DNA of 64,000 nt from Fagopyrum homotropicum (taxonomy: Eukaryota; Streptophyta; Magnoliopsida; Caryophyllales; Polygonaceae), in NCBI GenBank assembly GCA_033239125.1, contig BSWB01000002.1:8031001-8095000 (forward strand). Reading direction: 5' to 3'. The first letter of the stretch is position 1. Each line of letters opens with the position of its first letter. Under the pieces are notes generated by a model. That model was not told where the DNA came from. It made no database searches and saw only the letters and a program-made list of their open reading frames with translations. Positions 33,973 through 44,824 of the stretch are shown piece after piece. Both the position numbers and the translations under genes were made by a program.

Positions 33973-35471
33973 ATGGCTAAAGATGAAGAATTTAAGCTGC
34001 TCAAGATCCAGGTCTTGTAATCTCTTTCTTTCTTGTGTTTGTTTTTAAAATAAAGAAAACACAAAGAAAGATTGTGTTTTTTTTGTTGAATATTTGCAGA
34101 CTTGTGTGCTGAAAGTCAACATAGACTGTGATGGATGTAGGCAGAAAGTCAAGAAACTTCTTCAGAGAATTGAAGGTGCCCATGCTTAAACCCTTTTCAT
34201 ACTCTTTGTTTTTGTCAAATTATGTTTATGTATTTTGACTAGTTAAGTCAACAAAAAGAGAGAAAGTGAAAAGGAATTTTTGTTCAACTACAGTAATATT
34301 TGTTCTCTCCCAGATGTTCCCTTTTCCTACTTTGGCTATTTAGGTTAGAAAACTCTTCTTTTTTATTAAAGTATAGAATTATTTATCCTGTTCATCTTAC
34401 TGGTTTTGCTTTGGGGAATGGAGAGGGAATGGTTAAAGTATTGTTTTATTATTTGGGAAATTTTATCTGACTGGTAATTTATTCCTTCAAATGTGATTAT
34501 TTATGGTTGACCCTATTTTTCTTAATAATCAAACTACACACAAGAATTTTTAATCTTTTATTTTTGTTGCAGGTGTGTACACAGTGAACATTGATGCTGA
34601 TAACCAGAAGGTGACTGTTTCAGGGAGTGTTGATTCAGCAACTTTGGTGAAGAAACTGTTGAGATCTGGTAAGCATGCTGAGCTTTGTGCTCAAAATAGC
34701 AACAACAACAATCAAAACAACAATAACAATCCTAAACAGAAGAACAATTGTGTCAAAGATGACAACAAGAACAATAAAGGGCAGAAACAGCAGCAGCAGC
34801 AACAACAAATTCAGCAACAAGGCTTGGTTAAGGGACTGGAGGCTTTAAAGAATCAGCAAAAGATTCCGGTTTTCGGGTCCGAGGAAGATACTGAACTCAT
34901 GGGTGAGGATGATGATGAAGAGGATGGTTTAAGGTTTCTGCAAATGCTCAAGCAACAACAACAGCAGCAACAACAAGCGAATGCGAAAAATGGTGCCGGC
35001 GCCGGAATTGGGAAGAAAGGAAACATGAATAATAATCAGAATGTGGGTATGAAGGGAAATGGTGGATTGAGCATGAGCAACAACAATGCTCATTTGGGTA
35101 TGATGAATTCAGGAGATTCAAGAATTGGTAATGACATAAGTGCAATTATGGGTTTATCAGGAGGAATCCATGGAAACAATCCAAATCTTGGTGGATTTCA
35201 AGGTCATCAAACACAACCCATGATTCCAAACAACAATTATCAACAATCTGCAATGATGATGAACAGATTTGCCATGCAGCAGCAGCCACACCAGCAACCT
35301 CAACCTCAAATGATGTACCATAGATCTCCATACATTCCAACCAACACTGGGTACTACTACAATTACAATATTGCCCCTCCTTATACTACTACTTCCTACA
35401 TGGACCCCACTTACAATAATGGTGATGATCAGAGTTATGAGAACTATAACCCCAGCTGCTCAATTATGTGA
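33973..35471 (+). CDS. Heavy metal-associated isoprenylated plant protein (HIPP)
   Basis: Three exons (33973-34011, 34100-34175, 34573-35471) give 337 aa. Residues about 10-75 are a heavy-metal-associated (HMA/Atx1-like) domain: [17 protein letters not shown] carries the metal-binding CxxC (C23, C26), and [18 protein letters not shown] completes the ferredoxin-like fold. The rest is low-complexity: Asn/Gln/Lys-rich, an acidic block (GEDDDEEDG), then Gly/Asn/Met and Gln/Pro/Tyr-rich tracts. The last four residues, CSIM, form a CaaX box; a terminal Met favours farnesylation, which would tether the protein to membranes. Introns fall at the usual HIPP sites in the HMA domain. HIPPs bind metals such as Cu, Zn or Cd, but the ligand here is unknown. 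I cannot tell which numbered HIPP it is. Confidence 0.92.
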
Positions 35472-36358
35472 TATGCCTTGACCTTGGGGAAGAAAGAAGA
35501 AAAAGACAATGTTATTATTATTATGATTATGGTTTTTGGGTATTTTCAGGGCTTGAATTTCTCAGGTAGTTTATGTCTAGCTAATGGGTTTTTGGATTAT
35601 GAAGCTAGTTTAAATTTCTGTAATTTGCCCTTTTTTCTTAATGTTTCACTTGTTGTATGGCTTAGTTATTAGTGATGTTATTAGTATAAAAATTCATGCT
35701 TTTGAGGATTATGGTCAACTTTGCAGAGAAAAACCCTAAATTAATGTGTAGCCATGCCAGACAAGGTGGCATTGGATGGTGTACATAATTTGCAGAGGGC
35801 ATCATAACACTCTGCAGTGCTGCCATGGATTTGAATGACAAGTTCTTTAGTTACAGAAGAATTATGATTTAAAATAAAGGAAAATGGAAAGGAGAATGCT
35901 AGGAGCATGTGTGTGTTAGGTGAGGATGTAAATGTGGGAAGCACATGCAATTGCTTCAGTACTATCTTGTAATATAAGAAGCAGGCATCTCAGCGCAAAC
36001 CATGGAAGAAGAATTACAGTTTCTACATGATTTCTGGATGCATTTATACTACAAACCCTACTTTGCATTCAATTCACCAAGCCTTGTTTGGTTTTTACTT
36101 GGTTTGAAATCGAAAACGAAATGAAAACGATTGTTAGCTTATATTTAAAAATCATGTACATTTTTTTTAATTTTCAATGGAAAATATGTTTAAATGGCAT
36201 CTCTAGTGAATATAAAAAAAAAAAAAAAATAGAAATTACCACTAAAAATATCTTACAGAATAAAATGAAACATTTTCATGACATAACAAGCCAAATTCAA
36301 TACTTTCTTAATTTTTGTGCCTTTTATTTTTAAAGAACTCTTCAAAATACTACTAGAC
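35472..36358. other. 3' flank of the HIPP gene
   Basis: Probably 3' UTR for the first few hundred bases. Open frames at 35478-35672 and 35741-35950 have no recognised domain. Confidence 0.4.
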
Positions 36359-36361
36359 TAC

Positions 36362-36761
<400 letters not shown>

Positions 36762-36764
36762 TAC

Positions 36765-37655
36765 AATTCTATAAGTCTTAGCCATTAGCTGAGATGTACT
36801 TAAGGGCTTATTCACCTTGATCTTTTTTAAGACCCCACATGTCCATTTTAAGAATTAATCCAAACGTTTTTCCTAACCTATATTTGGGGATTATAAGTTT
36901 AAATTTCCATTTCAAAAAGTAAAGATTAATCTAACATTTTATCTGATCTATGTTTTGGGACCATAGCAATAATTTTATATATCTTTAACTAGAATCCACC
37001 TTTTTCATATAAAAAAACATATTTTATAAAAAAAAAACACAAAGCAGCTCCCACTATCACTTTCTCAAACAAGGGGAAGAGTTAAAATTTGACAACGGAT
37101 GGTTATGGAGTTCTGTTAAACGGTCAAACTTTGACATGACTAGTAAGTAGGAGATGACTACTTGTTCCTCCACTAACATTTGTGGGTTAAAGTTGCAGAC
37201 AAAATTCTATCAAGGGAAGCTTCTTGTGATGTCAAAACTCATTCTTTCAATATTTCCAAGTAAATTAGACAAAGCAGGCGTGTTAAAAGCCTGAAAAAGA
37301 CAAATTGTCTTTAAAATATAGATGGTACATTTCATTCACTTGAAAAATAAAATAAAATTTGATCTCATAATCTAATCTCTTTTTAATTTTCTTATCAAAC
37401 GGTTCCAAATCAACAAAAATCAAGAAAAAGGAAATTTCCCGATAATATTTTGAGTGATACAAAAATTAATTATCATGTACTTGTTTTTTTTGTCTTCACT
37501 CAAAATGTTAGCCACCATCAATTTATGGATGACAAAGAGTATAAATTTCGAAAAGTTATAAAGCTCGGGAACATGATCCGATAAATGAAGAATTATTGGA
37601 CACAATCCGGGAAAGAAAAAAAAACTAAGCTATAAGGACAAAAGCGCTCATGAAC
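36765..37655. other. AT-rich intergenic sequence
   Basis: No gene or element recognised. Confidence 0.5.
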
Positions 37656-37673
37656 AAGAAAAGCACAAAGAGG

Positions 37674-37841
37674 TTCCTGCTGGCTGAATCATCCTGCTTT
37701 TCCTTGAAAACTTTTTGATTTCGGTTTCATTTTGATGTATTTTTGTATTTTTCTTTTCTCCTAATTTGTGGTCATTCATGACGGTTAGACCGTTTGCTGA
37801 TTTTTCGACCTTTCGACCACTAGACGGCGCTTTCCGTTTTC

Positions 37842-37865
<24 letters not shown>
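37674..37865 (+). mobile_element. 5'-truncated LINE tail insertion
   Basis: A 192-bp insert ending in an A-rich tail is flanked by an 18-bp duplication, AAGAAAAGCACAAAGAGG (37656-37673 and 37866-37883). The sequence before the tail (GGCGCTTTCCGTTTTC) matches the end of the minus-strand LINE at 42857 (CCGCTTTCCGTTT), so both belong to one LINE lineage. Confidence 0.75.
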
Positions 37866-37872
<7 letters not shown>

Positions 37873-38580
37873 GCACAAAGAGGAAAGAACTAACATTTGC
37901 TTAAGGCGAAGTAGATAAGTGATGCATCAAACGATATATGTGCTGTAATTTAATGGATAGCAAATAATGGGGTATAGTACTGCTGTAAGAACAGCTGAAT
38001 TGATGCTCAGAGGTAAACAGCTTTGAAATAAGATCTCCAATATGATGTTGAACACTCAAGGCCCTAAGATTCTTCAAGTACGTCCTACTGATTTTCTTTG
38101 CGCAAGTGTATTCAAGTACGTCAACCCCAATTTGAAATACGTGTATCATAAAGAACTTTTATTTAAAGTTCGACAAGACAAGAATATTCATAAATATAAA
38201 AATGAGTACGGACCATAACAGCAATTTGCATTTTTAAATGAAAATTCAGAAAATTCCAAAGGAGCAAAGCAAGAAACATCTTGTGAGTTGAGTTGTGACC
38301 ATACAAATAAGAACAATTGACCACAAGCAAAGGAAAAACTGAGTTTTCATACAATAAAGAACAGTACAGGTGTCTTACTGGTCTCATGCTAGCTAGGTGA
38401 TTTGATTAAAACGCAAATTCAGCTATATATACAAATGTATGGCATTCCCACGCAAGGAAGCAAAAGAAAGATTGCTATATGTTGCAACCGAGAAACGATC
38501 ATTACAGAGAGGGGCCAAGCAGGTAGCACCAAGTTAACAAAAGCTTTCATCCGAGTACTGTACTCCTAACGACTTGTTTT

Positions 38581-41518
38581 CTACAAATCCATGTCATCCA
38601 AAATCTCCTCATGGTCATCGAAACAGAACTCCGGTAAAAACTCGTCAGCCACTAATGAGTTACTGCAATGGTAAAAAAAACCCCTAAGCATTTAGGCAAA
38701 AAGAGAGCAAGCGGGACCGACAATTTGGTAGTTTGCCATGCAATACTTCCTATGTTTAGGGTCTGTTTGGAAACCATGCATTCTATTGCAAATATGTAGT
38801 ATAACAGATTTACAGTTCATAGAATATTAGAAGATAACTTCCATTATGCATCCAAAGTCCAAACAGGCCCTCTTAATCTATTTTTGAATGGACATACTAC
38901 ACACTACACAGGAACTTTGGCATGCATCCCACAGTTTCATGTTTCTTCAAAACAAGCTACTAACAGCATCATTTGTAATGCTGATCCATAATGATGCATT
39001 TTGGTGCATGACAGAACACTAGAAATGAATACGGAATTGAAGTTCAAGTAGCAACTTACCTCAAGGAGCAGAAGCGAAAGCTGACAATGCGTTTAAGCTT
39101 TCTATTGTAGAAGAAAAAATTGAAAGACCAACTGAAACAAAGCAAAAGAAATTGAAGAAAAAATACATGTTGAAAGTAATGTATGTAATAAGCAAGTTCA
39201 AAGGTATCAGGTCTCACATGGCTCCCTTCTCTAGAAAGGGGTCAGCATCACAGTCGGGATTGTAGCTGTAAATCTCACATTCGGAGAGCTTGATAACCTG
39301 TGCATATTACAGGATATAAGAAGACGATAATTTTTAACAATATGTTTGTGCCTCGTTGAATTTAATCTTACCTCGTCTAAAGCCTTGTACAAGTCATCAA
39401 TTAGGGAGTTTCCACCCTTTGCATCAAGCCAAATCTACACATAATTGCCCGTCAATTATTTCAACAAACTTTTGCACCACACGTCATCTAGATTTTTTTT
39501 ACAAAAAATTACTTATCCTGTTTTTCCCATCCATATTTAGACATAATTTCCCCCTTCCAATTTCAACTTCGTTATAAACTCATAATAGATCTTTTAGGTA
39601 AAGACATCTTCTCAGATAAAAACTACAGGTCCACTATGCTGTTGATGACCACCAAACCTTTACACAAACGGAGTGTGACTAATCAAACAACATTCTGGCA
39701 CTCTTTTAATTCTTTCGAAGAAGCACAAATGATAGTTTTACTGTGGCATAGCGGTACATGGGTTGGTCAAGGATGATAAAAAGAATTATTTGTAACCTAA
39801 TTAGGCACATTAAGGTGGCCTGTGGTTAGGAGTTTAGAGAATCGGAAATTTCTTATAGATTTCATTCAGATCTTTTTTTTACTCAATTGGTTTTGGCCAT
39901 AAATAGGAACTGAGCAACAAATATTATGGAATGAATTTCCAAGTCACACCTATCCAACCCCATTTCTCACTTCAACCCAATACCTTAATTTACCCAACAC
40001 AATCCTTGTTTGAACCCCATTCCTTAAAACAACCAAATCAAGTTTTCCTGAATGGATCAAAATTACACTGCAGAAGTATCCCAATACCTTTGATGCCTCA
40101 AACATGTATGTATCAAATAGTTGCTCAACACTCTCCCAGCTTTCCTCCATGAAGAACTGGTGAGCCTTCACTGCACTGAAGAGCGTGACAAAGAAAATGC
40201 AATATTACAGCATAAAGTACCACGCCATCAGATTAAAAAAATCATGCAAGTTCAATAATCAGCAGGTATACGAACAAAATCCTTTTCTTTTTTTTTTTTG
40301 GTCAGAAGCGATCCATCAACAGAAGACCAAAAACAAGGTTGGGAAATGGAGAGATTTGAACTCTCAGCTCATCTCAGAGCAACAGTTTGCTGAACTGTCT
40401 GTCACCATTTGACAACACTTCCGATTTCCATTTGTAAAAAGGACTATATGTGGGTTGCCATTTCGCCAAAACAGCTGACAATGACATTACCCATAACCCT
40501 TTTAAAAATTTTGACATAAAAAGCATTTTCTGTAACATTGTGATGCAAATACCTGAAGTCGTAATCTGGATACATATGACATAGAGTTAGAACCAGGTAT
40601 ATCAAGGTTCTTCGGCTGAAACACAGATGAAAACAAGTAAATGGTTACAAAAGAAACTACCCAGGCAGAAACTTGTCAAAGGCCAATGGTAGTATTTACG
40701 CAAGTTAGTATAATTGGCAACCTGGATCTGCATATCAAATAATCAACTGGGGAAGAAGAACTACTATCACACGACTTTCCAAGATGATCAAGAATCTGGA
40801 TGTAGAATACTAAAAATTAGAATATATATTTCACGGGGAAATAGAACAGACGGATAGAGATATATAAACAAATTCAAATATGTTAGTCAGCATAGAGGTA
40901 GGCAGTAATGAAGCATAAAGAAGATCACCTCATTTTCCAAACTCATAGAGAGCTTTTTGTCTGCTCCTGCGTGCTTGCCTGCGAGCAGATTAAAGGAACA
41001 TGTTAAAGTTTCAAATCGTGGAAAACACAATGCACATAATTGATGTACATATAATCATTTCTAGCAGGAAAAAAAATCTTCAACTTTAACTTACAAGAAT
41101 AAGCTTCAAGGCAAGCTTTGATTGTCCGCTCTCCAAGATTTAATTGGCTCAAGAAATCATTTATACTGTAGACAAAGGAAAATTAATTTGTAATGTGAAA
41201 GTAGCCATGACTGCATCATAGAGATGCTGATCAAACACTTTCAGACGACAAAGGCATAGATTAATCTGAAAGAAGGTTCATAATTTACAATTAAGATAAC
41301 AGTGAAACTTTGATGTACGGTACTCATCAAATTTTATTATGGTTTCACAACATTTTATTTTAGAGCACACTTAATTTAATCTAATTGATTACAAAAAAAA
41401 AAATACGCCTGGAGAAAATACACACAAATTTAACACACTTAAGAAAGTACAGAAACCAATGCAGATAATAAAAAAGTATTGAGCACCTGTCTAGACGAGT
41501 GTATTCCAAGTACTTCAT
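38581..41518 (-). CDS. MAF1: MAF1-type repressor of RNA polymerase III
   Basis: Ten coding exons on the minus strand, all GT..AG and in phase, give 224 aa: 41487-41518, 41095-41165, 40929-40978, 40722-40795, 40553-40615, 40088-40175, 39372-39434, 39218-39297, 39060-39131, 38581-38662. The protein starts MKYLEYTRLDSINDFL and has the MAF1 signatures in order: GERTIKACLEAYSCKHAG, KKLSMSLENE, MYPDYDFS (about residues 90-97), a CEIYSYNPDCDADPF block (154-168) and WSFNFFFYNRKLKRIV (175-190), then a Ser/Glu/Asp-rich acidic tail ending DDMDL. Arabidopsis MAF1 has a similar length. MAF1 acts in the nucleus, where unphosphorylated protein binds Pol III and shuts off tRNA and 5S transcription under stress. 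Phosphosites cannot be assigned from this alone. Confidence 0.94.
40283..40430 (-). mobile_element. SINE-like insertion in a MAF1 intron
   Basis: On the minus strand a B-box-like GAGAGTTCAAATCTCTCC precedes about 60 bp and an A-rich tail (seen as T's at 40287-40301 on the plus strand). It lies in the intron between coding exons 5 and 6 (40176-40552). Boundaries and target duplication are not clear. Confidence 0.45.
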
Positions 41519-42600
41519 GTTTTCCAGCAACTAAGCGCAGTATGAAGGAAATGCACAGTTTATACTTCCCAGAACCTACTGCAGGAGTAAAAAAAATGTT
41601 ACAATTAGTGACAATAAAATTATAAGCAAGTTAAAATGTAGAGATTACAAGTCTCCAGCCTTTATTGGGGTTCTAAATATGTAAAGGTCTTCAAATACAA
41701 GCGCAGTTATTCAAGCTTCAAGTTACTAGAATAAAAATTAAAAGTTATACTTTATCAACACAACTAGGACAACCAAATAAGAGGAAAAATAGGTCAGACA
41801 AAGTATTAACTCATAAATCCATTGTATTCCAAAAATCGAGAAGAATAACAAGGAAGCAATAGGGCTGAAATGACAGTAAAAGTAAGGTTTTCTCTTAAGA
41901 AACACATAAATCTCATGAGCTTAAAACACTAAACTTAATACAGATACCAATAGTCATTCATATAAAGTTAACCTTGATCATACACCTCTATTAGTAGCAT
42001 TAATAATACTGATCTGGAGAGGTCAAACAAAGCATGTTTCAAGCATCAGCGTGAACTTAGTCCATGTTGCTGCATGCCAAAAGGCATCAAAAACATATTT
42101 TCCTGTTTTACTGAATATCATCCCATTCGATGGATAAATTTCAACAAGCCTATGAAGTAGGCTTCTCAATCAGCATTCGGGGCTTGTGTTCTACCACTAT
42201 ATGCCAAAAAAATCTAACAAATAAACCAGATCCACACCCGTCGATGTATTTGGGGGAATAAACACGACTATTCAAAGACATTAACATCTAAACTTCAATA
42301 CACAGCTAGCAGACGCCGAGTCGTGGTTTTCTATCAAAACAATCCCCGATCCCCGTCGCAGTTAACAATTCGACACTAAATATTGGAAATTAAACAGATC
42401 GAAAGTATCGACAACCGAGTAATTGCAATAGAATATACATGGTGGAAGATCAAACGAGTAAATTACCTGTAGAAGAACCGAACAGAAGTCCAAAAACTGA
42501 AGAATCTCTCGCTCGGTGAAAGATGGAAGAATGATCTGTAGTCTGGATTAATTATAGAGATGATTGCAAGGAACCCTAATTTTGGAATATTCGAATATGG
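41487..42600 (-). other. MAF1: MAF1 5' UTR exons and leader intron
   Basis: A donor CTACAG|GTAATT (exon end 42467) and an acceptor CTCCTGCAG (exon start 41578) bound an 888-bp intron in the leader. Exon 2 carries about 60 bp of UTR before the ATG. The upstream limit of exon 1 is a guess. Confidence 0.6.
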
Positions 42601-42856
42601 AAGAAGGCTTGAGGGGTGTCGGTTGAAATAAATGTCGCTGTTTATGTGATTTGAAATGATATTTTTGTGGCCAAGGGATAAGCGAGAGACGGGTGGGTTA
42701 CCGTATGCTTGTACTAATCGCCAACCAAAACGGATCTTACAAGCGCTAGGGTTTGTTCTAAATCGACGGTCCAATTGAGAATAAGTCTTCGTGGACGGTT
42801 AAGATGCTGCCATGAAACGTGTGCTTTTTTCCCTTCTCGAAAACAATTTTCAGTTT

Positions 42857-44066
42857 TTTTTTTAAACGGAAAGCGGTGCGATTAGCAGAGCCTATCTTCC
42901 AAATGTAGTACGTAATAAAGCATTTTCGTGTATCATAACGCGAAGTTTTGAGTCGTTAGAAAACGGTGTGTTGGGGTTTGAAATTATCGAATGAGTCAAT
43001 CGGTCAACAATACAACTAATTTCTCTTAATAACATATTTAACTTGAACTTCTTCAAAGAAGCGAAGATCCAGTCTGAGATCGGATATTATCATTTCGATT
43101 TTCCAGGGGCCGCACCAAAGTTCTTGGAGTGCTTGGATAACACATATGTTATTACCCTCACTTTCAATCTTTTTAATATTTAGCTTTATAGCTTCTTTAA
43201 ACCCGACTTTTAACGTGAAAGCTTCCGCTTTAACAACCTAGTTAAAGTTATTTTTTCTAGTGTCCAGCTAATAATATCACCGTAATGATTTCTAATGACA
43301 AAACCGATGGAAGTTAAACCCGAACTGAGCCTTGATCCATCAAAGTTTAGTTTTTGTTCCATTTAATATTGTGCTTTCTTTCTTGTGTTAGGGCTTGTTC
43401 TTTTGATTGTGCTTAAATTCGTAGGCGTCATCTTCTGACTTGTGATTCTTCCAATTTTAAATTTGATTTTTAATGAATTTTAGGTAGCTGTGATCCGAGA
43501 CGACAACTTCATTGTTAAAAATGATTTTGTTTCTAAAGAACCAAATACTTCAAATGGTAGCAAGACATTAAAATTTAGTAAGCCCAAATTTGTTTTTAAT
43601 TTCCAGCAAAGTTCATGGGGCCTTTTGTTTTCCGTGTTAATGGTGTTTAGATTGGTGATGATGTATGAGTCAAATTTTGTGACAAGCTATTTACTATAAG
43701 GACACTCCAAAAGAATGTGTACAATATCCTCGAGTTGGTGATTGCATAGTTCACAATTTTTTGGAACTGCTATTCTTCTTTCTTAAGTTTTGCTTTTAGT
43801 AGAAATACCGTTTCTTGAGATTTTCTATAAGAAGTTCTTAATTTTTGGTTGGGTGTCTAGCCTTTCTGCGTACTTCTTCAGTATAACCTGTCTTATATTT
43901 TGTTTATTGGGATTATTGTTTCCATAACTCTTTTCATGATTGAAGGACTGATAATGCTTTGTAGCTCATTTTCGATTTTAGTTATGTCTCATTCATTTGT
44001 TTTGATGAAATTGCTAACTTTAATTGGGTAAAATGGGGGAGTATGTAGGTTTTGTAACCATAAGCA
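42857..44066 (-). mobile_element. Decayed LINE 3' part (zf-RVT and RNase H relics)
   Basis: Read on the minus strand: a zf-RVT-like segment (C.HQLEDIVHILLECP, near 43700-43750), then KLNFDGSR..SG..SIGFVIRNHYGDIISW opening an RNase H-like domain (near 43230-43357). After further decayed sequence comes a 3' end CCGCTTTCCGTTT with a poly-A tail (T's at 42857-42866 on the plus strand). Stops and frameshifts are frequent. The 5' side is interrupted by the Mutator-type MITE at 44067-44814; a short LINE-like remainder may follow to about 44850. Confidence 0.7.
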
Positions 44067-44814
44067 GGGAAGTGTTCAAGTAAGGCCCATTATTCCGGTA
44101 AGGCCGTGCGGCCGTCTGTACGGCCGACACGTGTCCCGGAAAATTTTTTTTTTTTTTTTTTTTTTTCTGAACGAGTTTTTTTTTTTTTAAACGAGTAAAA
44201 GTAATAGTTCAAAACTTATTATGGAATAGTTCATAACTTATAAAAGGATAGTTCATGAATTATAATAGAATAGTTCATAGTGTAAAATTTATAAAGGATT
44301 GAAAATAATAGTTCAAAACTTATTAAGTAATAGTTCATAACTTCTAAAAGGATAGTTCATGAATTATAATAGAATAGTTCATAGTGCAAAATTTATAAAG
44401 GAGGGAAAGTAATAGTTCAAAACTTATTATGGGATAGTTCATGAATTATAATAGAATAGTTCATGAATTATAATAGAATAGTTTAAAGTGCAAAAATTTA
44501 TAAAGGAGTGAAAGTAATAGTTCAAAACTTATTATGGGATAGTTCATGAATTATAATAGAATAGTTCATGGATTATATTAAAAAGTAATAGTTCATGGAT
44601 TATATGGAATAGTTCAAAGTTTATAGGATAATAGTGCATAAATTATAACATGGTAGTTCAAATAAATTTTCATTAGTTTCCGGGAAAAAAAAAATCGTTT
44701 CAGAAAAGAAAAAAAAAAAATAAAATTTTTTTTTTTTTTTTTGGGACACGTGTCGCCCTTACGTACGGCCGTACGGCCGTACCGCAATAAAAGGGCCGTA
44801 CCTGAACATTTACC
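44067..44814. mobile_element. Mutator-type MITE, copy 2
   Basis: A 748-bp element flanked by a perfect 10-bp duplication, ACCATAAGCA (44057-44066 and 44815-44824). It is closely similar to the copy at 16778-17515 along its length, differing mostly in A/T run lengths and in an extra A/T-rich stretch near the left end. Confidence 0.9.
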
Positions 44815-44824
44815 ACCATAAGCA

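Noticed and set aside
34635..35145. Leu/Val-rich minus-strand frames opposite the HIPP gene
   Set aside because: They are antisense shadows of the Asn/Gln-rich tail.
38757..38880. Short fold-back (GGGTCTGTTTGGA ... TCCAAAC..GGCCC)
   Set aside because: The inverted ends are visible, but no exact duplication was found and the left border is unclear, so it is not listed as an element.
42463..42774. 103-codon minus-strand frame upstream of MAF1
   Set aside because: It overlaps the inferred non-coding first exon of MAF1 and its promoter. No domain is seen, and the MAF1 start is secured by homology at 41518.
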